From the NCBI GenBank assembly GCA_963837395.1, contig CAWINI010000001.1, positions 62,001 through 126,000 on the forward strand: DNA of 64,000 nt, given 5' to 3'. The notes under the pieces were generated by a model. That model made no database searches and was not told the DNA's origin. It saw only the letters and a list, made by a program, of their open reading frames with translations. Shown here one piece after another: positions 53,904 through 61,047 of this stretch. Each line of letters starts with the position of its first letter. Positions within the stretch are counted from its first letter, which is position 1. Source of the DNA: CAVZQN01 sp963837395. GTDB lineage: Bacteria > Acidobacteriota > HRBIN11 > JAKEFK01. The position numbers were made by a program, and so were the translations under genes.

Positions 53904-54932
53904 ATGATCAAAAGTACGGGAATTGGAATTGGACCCAAAATTATTCAAACACAGGAAACAGAACGGCCGCCGGAAAACAATCAAACTTCACAAGTCGCAC
54001 CAGGAGCTCAACCTTTAAAGCAAATCAAACCAGCCAACACTTCAATCGCTGCTGAATATCAAATGTCAACGATTGCGTTAAAGAATCAGTTAAATAACAA
54101 GCTTGATACCAATTCGAATCAATGGAATGTCAACAGCAATCCAAAATGGACAAAACCATTTGAAAAAAGTGAAGCAAGCAATTGGGGCTACTTACCAAAA
54201 ACATTATCCACAGGTGATGGTGATGACAAAGTCGATATCAAGATGGGCTCGGATGGCAGAGTGCATGTGAATGTAAATGGTAAAGAAGAATGGTCTGGCA
54301 CTCCAAGACAATTTCAAGCACTCACAATCGACACCGGAGGTGGAAAAGATTTTGTGAAGAATGAAGTTGATGGTGCCAATATTGTGACCGGCATTGGAAA
54401 TGATGAGGTTTGGAGTACTGCCTCCAATGCAAATATCGATACCGGAGCTGACGATGACAGAGTTCGCGCACAAGGCTCTCACAACGTCATCAATACCAGG
54501 GATGGCAAAGATAGTGTCAGCATCGCTGGGGATGACAATTCCATCACTACAGGCACAGGAAGTGATTCACTCCAATTTAAAGGCAACGGCAATCGCGTGA
54601 ATACCGGCCGCGGTAGTGATGATGTGGACGGCTATGGAGAAGGCAATACCATCTACACCGAAAGCGGCGACGATAAGGTCGATATGAAGTATGGAGATTA
54701 CATACCTGAATCTCCAAAACCGAATTTTATCGATACAGGTTCCGGAAACGATTTCGTTGAGAATCGGACTGATGGCGCAACAATTAAGACGGACTCCGGT
54801 AATGATGTCATAGGAAATCTTAGTAGTGGAACTTCGATTGAAACTGGTTCGGGTCATGATCGGGTTGAAACTCATGGAACAGATGTAACCGTAGATGGCG
54901 AGTCCGGGCAAAATTTCATATACGAAGAATAA
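53904..54932 (+). CDS. RTX-like beta-roll protein, paralogue 1
   Basis: This protein of 342 residues starts at ATG 53904 (GGAGG 8 bases upstream; an ATG at 53898 is too close to it). It has no signal peptide. The N-terminal 100 residues are Gln/Thr/Pro/Asn-rich (KIIQTQETERPPENNQTSQV). A shared domain follows (TLSTGDGDDKVDIKMGSDGRVHVNVNGKEEWSG). From about residue 150 on there are about nine 18-residue repeats of the form NxIxTGxGxDxVxxxGxx (ANIVTGIGNDEVWSTASN, NSITTGTGSDSLQFKGNG and so on). Their Gly/Asp spacing fits calcium-binding RTX beta-rolls. It ends in an acidic Tyr-Glu-Glu. It is probably secreted by a non-Sec route. Confidence 0.7.
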   Translation: MIKSTGIGIGPKIIQTQETERPPENNQTSQVAPGAQPLKQIKPANTSIAAEYQMSTIALKNQLNNKLDTNSNQWNVNSNPKWTKPFEKSEASNWGYLPKTLSTGDGDDKVDIKMGSDGRVHVNVNGKEEWSGTPRQFQALTIDTGGGKDFVKNEVDGANIVTGIGNDEVWSTASNANIDTGADDDRVRAQGSHNVINTRDGKDSVSIAGDDNSITTGTGSDSLQFKGNGNRVNTGRGSDDVDGYGEGNTIYTESGDDKVDMKYGDYIPESPKPNFIDTGSGNDFVENRTDGATIKTDSGNDVIGNLSSGTSIETGSGHDRVETHGTDVTVDGESGQNFIYEE

Positions 54933-54934
54933 CT

Positions 54935-54970
54935 TTTGCAAACCGGTAAAGTTTTTTGCCATTCAGCAAA
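54935..54970 (+). promoter_or_regulatory. Activator-binding double dyad, copy 2
   Basis: TTTGC-N6-GTAAA (54935-54950) and TTTGC-N6-GCAAA (54955-54970) are exactly 20 bp apart. The pair lies 52 bp upstream of the sigma-54 promoter at 55023, the usual placement of an enhancer-binding protein site. Confidence 0.75.
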
Positions 54971-55022
54971 ATCTTTCAATCTGATTTTTAAAGTGCATCC
55001 TCGTTAGAAAAATTTATAAACC

Positions 55023-55038
55023 TGGCACAGCCATTGCT
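55023..55038 (+). promoter_or_regulatory. Sigma-54 promoter (-24/-12)
   Basis: TGGCACAGCCATTGCT is a full match to the sigma-54 consensus TGGCAC-N5-TTGCW with 10 bases between GG and GC. It is 31 bp before ATG 55070. Confidence 0.85.
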
Positions 55039-55069
55039 GTTAGTAATCAATGAAACAGGAGGTTCCCAA

Positions 55070-56410
55070 ATGAATTTCAAAATCGGATCGCAACCACGTA
55101 TTGCAGATGTAACGCCTACCCAAACCGAAACACCAGCAAGCGTTATTCCAGCTGCACAAAACACCACCCAGGAAGCAGCGCCATTAACTTCAGCTGCAAA
55201 TACTTCCATCCGCGCGGAATCTCAGTTAAGCGCCGCTGCGCTTTATGCCGAATTGAACAATCAGCTTGTTCCGGTAAGAGAACCGAAGTCTGAACTTATA
55301 AGCCAAAATGAAGTCAACCAAAATGTTCGTTATGGCAAGACTGTTACTAAGCAAGAAGCAGGAAACTGGGCCAACCTTCCTAAAACACTGTTCACCGGTG
55401 ATGGCGATAATAAGGTTGATATTCAAATGGGCGGTGATGGACGCGTTCATATCAATGTAGATGGCAAAGAAGCATGGTCAGGTACAACAAGACAATTTCA
55501 ATCATTGACTGTAGATACCGGCGGCGGTACCGATACCGTTACCAATAGCGTTTCAGGCGCGAAGATTAAAACCGGCGAAGGAGATGACACAGTTATCAAT
55601 AAAGCATCCAACGTTTCGATTGATACAGGAAATGCGAATGACACAGTGAAATCTGAAGGAAGTTCAAACATAATCATCACCGGTGGTAATGAGGATACGG
55701 TAAATAGCAAAGGTACAAACAACATAATCAATACTGGCACAGGCGGAGATCTTGTAGTAAGCGAAGGTGACTCGAATATAATCCAAACTGAAGATGGCAA
55801 AGATACAGTATTCAACACCGGTCAGAACAATATTGTTGATACCGGAATTGGAGATGATTCAATCTATAACAAGGGTGATAACAATTCGATTTATTCATTT
55901 CAGGATCAGGACTATATCCAATCTCAAGGCGATCACAATGAGATCTATGCTGGCGGCGGTGAAGATGTAATCAGCTCTGTTGGAAATCACAATGGGATCT
56001 TTACAGAATCAGGCAATGACATCGTTGCTTCAGCTGGAAGTGATAATTACATCGTTGGGGACCAAGGAAATGATACCCTTGAATCGAACGGCAACAACAA
56101 TACAATCCTGGGCGATGAAGGAAATGACACTATCTCAGCACAGGGTGACAACAATACTGTTCTTGCCGGAGCGGATCGCGATGATGTAGCTATCCTTGGA
56201 AATAACAACACAGTTGATACCGGTACAGGCAATGACAAAATTGATTTAGATGGAAATGACAATCGGCTGAACGCTGGCGGCGATAATGATGACGTCATCA
56301 TTTGGGGAGCCAATAATAATGTCGATGCCGGCGACGGAAATGACGTAGTTAAAGATTATGGAACCGACAGTGTTGTAGATAACGCGGGACCGTGGGAAAA
56401 GTACAGATAG
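55070..56410 (+). CDS. RTX-like beta-roll protein, paralogue 2
   Basis: 446 residues from ATG 55070 (CAGGAGG at 55057-55063). MNFKIGSQPRIADVTPTQTETPASV starts an unstructured, signal-free leader of about 70 residues. A domain shared with the first paralogue follows (LPKTLFTGDGDNKVDIQMGGDGRVHINVDGKEAWSGTTRQFQSLTVDTGGGTD). About fourteen 18-residue beta-roll repeats then run to the end (NIVDTGIGDDSIYNKGDN, GIFTESGNDIVASAGSDN). Asp and Gly positions are strict, as for calcium-binding RTX rolls, but Asn often replaces the second Gly. It is adjacent to, and convergent with, the sigma-54 activator gene, and 137 bp after the first paralogue. Confidence 0.72.
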   Translation: MNFKIGSQPRIADVTPTQTETPASVIPAAQNTTQEAAPLTSAANTSIRAESQLSAAALYAELNNQLVPVREPKSELISQNEVNQNVRYGKTVTKQEAGNWANLPKTLFTGDGDNKVDIQMGGDGRVHINVDGKEAWSGTTRQFQSLTVDTGGGTDTVTNSVSGAKIKTGEGDDTVINKASNVSIDTGNANDTVKSEGSSNIIITGGNEDTVNSKGTNNIINTGTGGDLVVSEGDSNIIQTEDGKDTVFNTGQNNIVDTGIGDDSIYNKGDNNSIYSFQDQDYIQSQGDHNEIYAGGGEDVISSVGNHNGIFTESGNDIVASAGSDNYIVGDQGNDTLESNGNNNTILGDEGNDTISAQGDNNTVLAGADRDDVAILGNNNTVDTGTGNDKIDLDGNDNRLNAGGDNDDVIIWGANNNVDAGDGNDVVKDYGTDSVVDNAGPWEKYR

Positions 56411-56412
56411 GC

Positions 56413-58248
56413 CTAAATTTGATCTTTCAGACTTAAATTTTTTACCAGACGATAAAGATGATTCGGATTTAAACCGAGGCGGGAAGCGGCTTCATTGAAG
56501 TTGCCTTTTGTTCCTTCAAATGCTTTGAGAATTAAGTCCCGCTTCAATTGCAGTAACGCATCTTGAAATGATAACGGGCCTGGATTTGATGGAATGGGTC
56601 GTTTTTCTAAAAGTGGTTCAGGAAGATCATCCAATTCGATCCATTCCGAAGTTCCAAGTGCAACAGCGCGTTCAATTGCATTTTGGAGCTCGCGAACGTT
56701 GCCCGGCCAATCGTATTTCAACAGACATTCTTTTGCATCAGCAGATAGCCCATGCACACGACGTCCGATCTTCGTGGTGTACGTCGAAATGAAATATTGA
56801 GCCAATAGAAGGATGTCATCACCAAGCTCACGTAAAGACGGCATATTTAAACGGATCACATTCAATCGATAATAAAGATCGCTCCGGAATTTTCCTTCTT
56901 CAATGCTCTTCTCTAAACTCCGATTCGTGGCAGCGATAACACGAATATCTACCTTAATTGGATTCGTGCCGCCTACACGCTCAAATTCATGCTCTTGCAA
57001 CACGCGAAGTAATTTTGCTTGCAACAAGGGATCAAGCTCACCAATTTCATCCAGAAATAGTGTTCCACCATTTGCCAGCTCAATTCTTCCTTTCTTTTGA
57101 CTCACCGCGCCAGTAAATGCGCCTTTTTCATAGCCAAACAATTCGCTTTCCAATAATGACTCCGGAATTGCTGCGCAATTGATTGCAATAAATGGTGAAC
57201 CTGGTGAACTGGCACTATGAATCGCGCGAGCGGCAAGCTCCTTCCCTGTCCCACTTTCACCTGTGATTAATACTGTTGTGCTTGCGCGTCCGATTCGCGA
57301 AATCAACTCAAGCACTTTGCGGATTTCAGCACTCTCTCCGATGATCGTTTTGTTCCCAAGCAATTTTTGCTGCAATTCCTGATTTTGTTTCTGAAGCTTT
57401 TCAGTTTCTTGAAGATGGTAAAAAACGGGAGCACTTAATGAAGAGACTGCCGATACAATTTGCAGATGATCTTCTTCAAATTTCTTAGCAGCATTCGACG
57501 TATCCATATATAAAAGGCACAAAACACGATTCAGCCATACAAAAGGAACACAGAGAACCGACTCAACCATACTTGATGAAATGGATTCAGGAAGCGTGAA
57601 TTTAGAAGCGAGAGTGCCTACTTTTTGGGAAATCGCTTTTTCACATAAACTTTTACTGAATTGACGAAGTGCCGAACCCTTGATGATATTTGAACCAATC
57701 GTCTTTAAGGATTCCGCTTCCAACAGCACAGCGCGTTCATATGGAATCAAATCCGAAATTGTTTCCAGCAATCGTTTTGAAAACGTGGAGAGATCATTTC
57801 CAGCTTTGAAGGCCTGACCGATCCGGATGTAAACTCGCCCAGAATTCGTGGAAGGTGTATCTTTTAAATATTGCGAATCTTCCGCTTTTAAGGAAAGGGT
57901 TGATTCGGCCTGAAGTGAATCATCCAGTACGGGCGATTCAGCGAACTTTGGTTGTTCGTCATGAGTTAGAAAAAGGAACGCGGATGTACCGATTTCAATT
58001 CGATCACCATGATTCAAACTGCGCTCACGCACCGGCACCCCATTCACAAACACGCCGTTCCGGCTTTGTAAATCGCGAATGACAAAGTGATCGTTGTTTT
58101 TTTCAATCGAGCAATGCCTGCGTGAAAGTAACAGATCGCTGATATATACGTCGTTACTTCTTTCACGCCCGAGAATGATCGGCTCATTGGAGAGCTCAAT
58201 CTTGCGATCCTTCAACGGACCGAACATGCAAAGCAGAAATGGATTCAT
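56413..58248 (-). CDS. FHA-GAF-AAA+ sigma-54-dependent transcriptional activator
   Basis: 611 residues with four domains. FHA, about 12-78: IILGRERSNDVYI, SRRHCSIE, SRNGVFVNG; it binds phospho-Thr peptides. GAF-like, about 140-295. AAA+, about 310-545: Walker A GESGTGKE, the sigma-54-contacting GAFTGA loop, Walker B TLFLDEIGEL and an Arg finger region with LRELGDDI. A C-terminal Fis-type HTH, about 575-608: FNEAASRLGLNPNHLYRLVKN. FHA links it to Ser/Thr kinases such as the two at 47-54 kb. It should remodel sigma-54 holoenzyme at the -24/-12 promoters around it. Its stop is 2 bp from the convergent beta-roll gene. Confidence 0.92.
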   Translation of the reverse strand: MNPFLLCMFGPLKDRKIELSNEPIILGRERSNDVYISDLLLSRRHCSIEKNNDHFVIRDLQSRNGVFVNGVPVRERSLNHGDRIEIGTSAFLFLTHDEQPKFAESPVLDDSLQAESTLSLKAEDSQYLKDTPSTNSGRVYIRIGQAFKAGNDLSTFSKRLLETISDLIPYERAVLLEAESLKTIGSNIIKGSALRQFSKSLCEKAISQKVGTLASKFTLPESISSSMVESVLCVPFVWLNRVLCLLYMDTSNAAKKFEEDHLQIVSAVSSLSAPVFYHLQETEKLQKQNQELQQKLLGNKTIIGESAEIRKVLELISRIGRASTTVLITGESGTGKELAARAIHSASSPGSPFIAINCAAIPESLLESELFGYEKGAFTGAVSQKKGRIELANGGTLFLDEIGELDPLLQAKLLRVLQEHEFERVGGTNPIKVDIRVIAATNRSLEKSIEEGKFRSDLYYRLNVIRLNMPSLRELGDDILLLAQYFISTYTTKIGRRVHGLSADAKECLLKYDWPGNVRELQNAIERAVALGTSEWIELDDLPEPLLEKRPIPSNPGPLSFQDALLQLKRDLILKAFEGTKGNFNEAASRLGLNPNHLYRLVKNLSLKDQI

Positions 58249-58287
58249 CTGCCTTCATTATAAGAGGAATTACCGATAGTAAAACCG

Positions 58288-58317
58288 TGGAGCGCTGCGC
58301 AAAGCCTGCGCCCCACT
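58288..58317. repeat. Palindromic repeat before the activator gene
   Basis: GTGGAGCGCTGCGCAAAGCC followed by TGCGCCCCAC forms an imperfect inverted repeat and carries GGAGCGC, the hallmark of the dispersed family. It lies upstream of the activator start and could affect its expression. Confidence 0.55.
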
Positions 58318-58332
58318 TAAACGCGCACGAAC

Positions 58333-58785
58333 TTATTCCGCTCGCTCAGCCTCTTGTCTTACGGGTTTTGCACCAAGTAGTGCGAGTGCTTGATCTAATT
58401 CTGGGCCGCTCATTTCATCACGAACTTGTTCTTCCAGTGTCATCCCAAATTTCTGTTTGTAGATTTGATCCAGCTCCTTCTTTTCTGCAGTTGATAATCC
58501 ACTTAGATTACGAAATACCGTTGCTTCATCAGTTCCAATCCCGGCACAAGCTTGATGAATGGCACCAGCACGTTTTTCCAGCAATTGTCTTTTTAGTTCT
58601 GCTTGCTGCGCTTGTGCAGCCAATGCAGATTCGGCTGCTTGTGCTGAGGGTCCGGATGAAGGCTTGACTGGACGTTCTAATTCCAGAACATCGGCCGGTG
58701 TTCCTTCGGTGTGTGTCGTTCCAATATGTTCAGCTGGTGGCAGTTCAATCGGACGCGATGATGGTTCATTTCCTATTCTTGGCAT
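58333..58785 (-). CDS. Annexin-repeat protein (single repeat)
   Basis: The 150-residue protein starts at the ATG ending at 58785 (GGAGG upstream) and lacks a signal peptide; MPRIGNEPSSRPIELPPAE is Pro/Ser-rich. After a helical segment there is one annexin-like repeat (about residues 66-136): LLEKRAGAIHQACAGIGTDEATVF, then KFGMTLEEQVRDEMSG and LDQALALLGA. The type II calcium motif G-x-G-T with an acidic residue about 39 positions later (GIGTDE at 82-87, Glu124) and the 33-residue Gly spacing match an annexin repeat gaplessly, by my recall of human annexin A5. A single repeat would need to oligomerise to form the four-repeat disc. A sigma-54 promoter and double dyad lie upstream. Confidence 0.75.
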   Translation of the reverse strand: MPRIGNEPSSRPIELPPAEHIGTTHTEGTPADVLELERPVKPSSGPSAQAAESALAAQAQQAELKRQLLEKRAGAIHQACAGIGTDEATVFRNLSGLSTAEKKELDQIYKQKFGMTLEEQVRDEMSGPELDQALALLGAKPVRQEAERAE

Positions 58786-58811
58786 AGTTGCTTCCTCCGT
58801 CCTGTTGTAAT

Positions 58812-58827
58812 TGCAATCAACATGCCG
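58812..58827 (-). promoter_or_regulatory. Sigma-54 promoter (-24/-12)
   Basis: On the minus strand CGGCATGTTGATTGCA fits TGGCAC-N5-TTGCW with GG and GC 10 bases apart. It is 27 bp upstream of the annexin-like gene start. Confidence 0.7.
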
Positions 58828-58880
58828 TGGCGAAAAAATCAGATGTTCGACGGGTAAAGCAATGAAGGAACTACAAAAAC

Positions 58881-58916
58881 TTTGCCGGGAAGCAAAAAGT
58901 TTTGCGATTAGGCAAA
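58881..58916. promoter_or_regulatory. Activator-binding double dyad, copy 3
   Basis: TTTGC-N6-GCAAA at 58881-58896 and again at 58901-58916, exactly 20 bp apart, 54 bp upstream of the minus-strand sigma-54 promoter. It also lies 52 bp before the peptidase gene at 58968, for which I see no sigma-54 promoter. Confidence 0.8.
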
Positions 58917-58967
58917 ATAAAATGATGTGTTAAACTCGCAGAATCCCAACAAATGCTAGGAGAAATC

Positions 58968-60458
58968 ATGAAACGTTGTTTGTTCATTCTGTTTTTACTT
59001 TGCGTGAAATTCTTTGCATTTGCCGCAGACGAAGATCGCGCACCTATATATAAGGAAATCAAGAATCGCCACGATGAAGCTGTGCAGCGTCTTCAAGAGT
59101 GGATCAAGCTGCCATCGATTGCAGCAGAAAAGAAAAACACGAATGAAGGCTGCGATTTAATGATGAAAATGTTGCGCGAAGCAGGATTTCAAAAAGTTGA
59201 ACGGATTGATACAGATGGACAGCCTGGCGTTTTCGCGACTCTTGATGCTGGCGCTCCGCGCACTGTAGGTGTTTATTTCATGTACGATGTTAAACAATTC
59301 GATCCTTCAGAATGGACTTCACCACCATTGGAAGCGCGGATCATTGATAAACCGGGTTATGGCAAAGCAATTGTCGGCCGTGGTGCAGTAAATCAAAAGG
59401 GTCCTGAATCCGCATTCATTGCAGCACTTCATGCGTTTCAAGGTGCAGGACGCAAATTGCCGGTGAATCTTGTTCTGGTCGCGGAAGGCGAAGAAGAGAT
59501 TGGCTCACCGCACTTCAAGCAGGTCACCAGCAAGCCTCAAGTAATGGATGCACTGAAAAAATGTATCGGTGTATTCATGCCGAGTGCAGAACAAGATCCT
59601 GATGGATCGCTTACGGTGTCACTCGGTGCGAAAGGTATTGTGGAATTAGAATTGGTAAGCACTGGTGAAAAATGGGGACGCGGTCCGGGAAAGGATGTGC
59701 ATTCAAGTTTGCGCGCAATTCTTGATAGCCCGACCTATCATTTAGTTCAGGCCCTGAATACTTTAGTTACTGCAGATGGTGATCCTGCCATTGAAGGATT
59801 TGCAGATAAAGCGCTCCCTCCTTCACCCGAACAACAAAAAATCCTGGACATTGCATCAAAACGAATTGATGAAAACGTTTACAAGAAAATGCTTTCCGCA
59901 CAAAAATGGGCTCGAGATCAGTCCTGGCGGGATACTCTCCAACGCTTGTTGTTTACATCTACAGTAAATATTGAAGGACTCGTTGCCGGTTACACAGGCC
60001 CGGGCGGCAAGACTGTACTTCCGCATCGCGCTGTTGCAAAACTTGATTTGCGTCTTGTTCCTGATATGACATTTGATGGCGCAGTCGCTGCACTGAAAGC
60101 ACATCTGGCGAAAAAAGGCTTTGGTGATATTGAAGTAAATCCAAGCGGCGGTTATGATCCAACGCAAACAGCATCTAATGCCCCATTGATCCAGGCACAG
60201 CTGAATGTTTATCGGCAAGCAAAATTAGATCCGATTTTGTGGCCGCGCAACGCAGGTTCGTATCCCGGATACGTTTTTACAAACAAACCGCTTTCACTTG
60301 CTGCGGGTCATTTTGGTTTAGGTCATGGAAGCGGAGCTCACGCACCGGATGAATACTACGTAATCGAATCCACGAATCCAAATTTCGTTGGTTACGATGA
60401 TACAGTTCGCTCGTTTGTGGATTATCTGTACGAGCTAGCAGCAATACCCATGAAATAA
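58968..60458 (+). CDS. Exported M20-family peptidase-like protein with altered metal ligands
   Basis: The protein of 496 residues starts at ATG 58968 (TAGGAGAAA upstream) with a signal peptide (MKRCLFILFLLCVKFFAFA). The M20/carnosinase-like fold is clear: YFMYDVKQFDPSEW, GRGAVNQKGPESAF, VAEGEEEIGSPHF and a C-terminal GHGSGAHAPDEYYVI. Two usual metal ligands are changed: the His of the (Y/G)-H-x-D-V motif is Met (FMYDV), and the bridging Asp of G-R-G-x-x-D-x-K-G is Asn (AVNQKG). The general-base Glu in EGEEEIG is kept. It could be an inactive or altered-specificity amidohydrolase. It is divergent from the annexin gene. Confidence 0.8.
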   Translation: MKRCLFILFLLCVKFFAFAADEDRAPIYKEIKNRHDEAVQRLQEWIKLPSIAAEKKNTNEGCDLMMKMLREAGFQKVERIDTDGQPGVFATLDAGAPRTVGVYFMYDVKQFDPSEWTSPPLEARIIDKPGYGKAIVGRGAVNQKGPESAFIAALHAFQGAGRKLPVNLVLVAEGEEEIGSPHFKQVTSKPQVMDALKKCIGVFMPSAEQDPDGSLTVSLGAKGIVELELVSTGEKWGRGPGKDVHSSLRAILDSPTYHLVQALNTLVTADGDPAIEGFADKALPPSPEQQKILDIASKRIDENVYKKMLSAQKWARDQSWRDTLQRLLFTSTVNIEGLVAGYTGPGGKTVLPHRAVAKLDLRLVPDMTFDGAVAALKAHLAKKGFGDIEVNPSGGYDPTQTASNAPLIQAQLNVYRQAKLDPILWPRNAGSYPGYVFTNKPLSLAAGHFGLGHGSGAHAPDEYYVIESTNPNFVGYDDTVRSFVDYLYELAAIPMK

Positions 60459-60511
60459 TTTCATAACGGTGGTGCTTTCGGGTAAGCAAACGTAAGATTC
60501 AGCTAGCTAGT

Positions 60512-61027
60512 TTACAGATTATTTTTCCTAACTGTTACTGATCCATCTTTATTGCGCGTTGCTTTGACCCAATATACAACGAACTCTTCCGGTTCAAGAA
60601 GATAAAAACTTACGGACTTGCCGCTGGCATCATCACTAAATTTTGGCGGTGCAAATTCTTTTTGAGCAGCTTTCATTTGATCCATCGCTCCATAATTTTG
60701 TTTGGAATTGGTAAGCACAATACCTTGACCCAGATCTTTATGGAAACGGGTAATAACTTCTGCCCACCATTCTGCTTCTGCATCAGAGCCGCATGCATCC
60801 AGGATCCTTGATGTCACGCGGTCATCCGAGGTACTCAATACTGTTTCACCTGGTAACACAGCGTAATTTAGTAAATAAGAAAGTGGTCGAACAGTGTGGC
60901 CGGCAGTGTAAAAAGCACACGAACCATGTCGAAGTTGTTCTACTTCATCGACCCGAACTTGATCAGCTTTCCAACCATGATCCTTATTTACAATGTTTGC
61001 AATTTTTCCCTGAATGGTCTCGTTCAT
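60512..61027 (-). CDS. Hypothetical protein paired with a zinc-peptidase gene
   Basis: About 171 residues from the ATG ending at 61027, which has TTGGAGG 9 bases upstream. It lacks a signal peptide and hydrophobic segments. Visible text includes VVNKDHGWKADQVRVDEVEQLRH-like opening, CAFYTAGHTVRPLSYLLNYAVLPGETVLSTSDDR and YLLEPEEFVVYWVKATRN. I do not recognise a family. It is encoded directly after (20 bp from) the large peptidase-like gene in the same orientation and is likely co-transcribed, so it may be a chaperone, inhibitor or immunity partner; this is inference from position only. Confidence 0.55.
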   Translation of the reverse strand: MNETIQGKIANIVNKDHGWKADQVRVDEVEQLRHGSCAFYTAGHTVRPLSYLLNYAVLPGETVLSTSDDRVTSRILDACGSDAEAEWWAEVITRFHKDLGQGIVLTNSKQNYGAMDQMKAAQKEFAPPKFSDDASGKSVSFYLLEPEEFVVYWVKATRNKDGSVTVRKNNL

Positions 61028-61047
61028 TTTCAAATCCTCCAAACAGC

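Noticed and set aside
54333..56400. Tandem DNA repeats suggesting a CRISPR array
   Set aside because: The repeats are coding 54-base units of a beta-roll with degenerate bases, not identical repeats with spacers.
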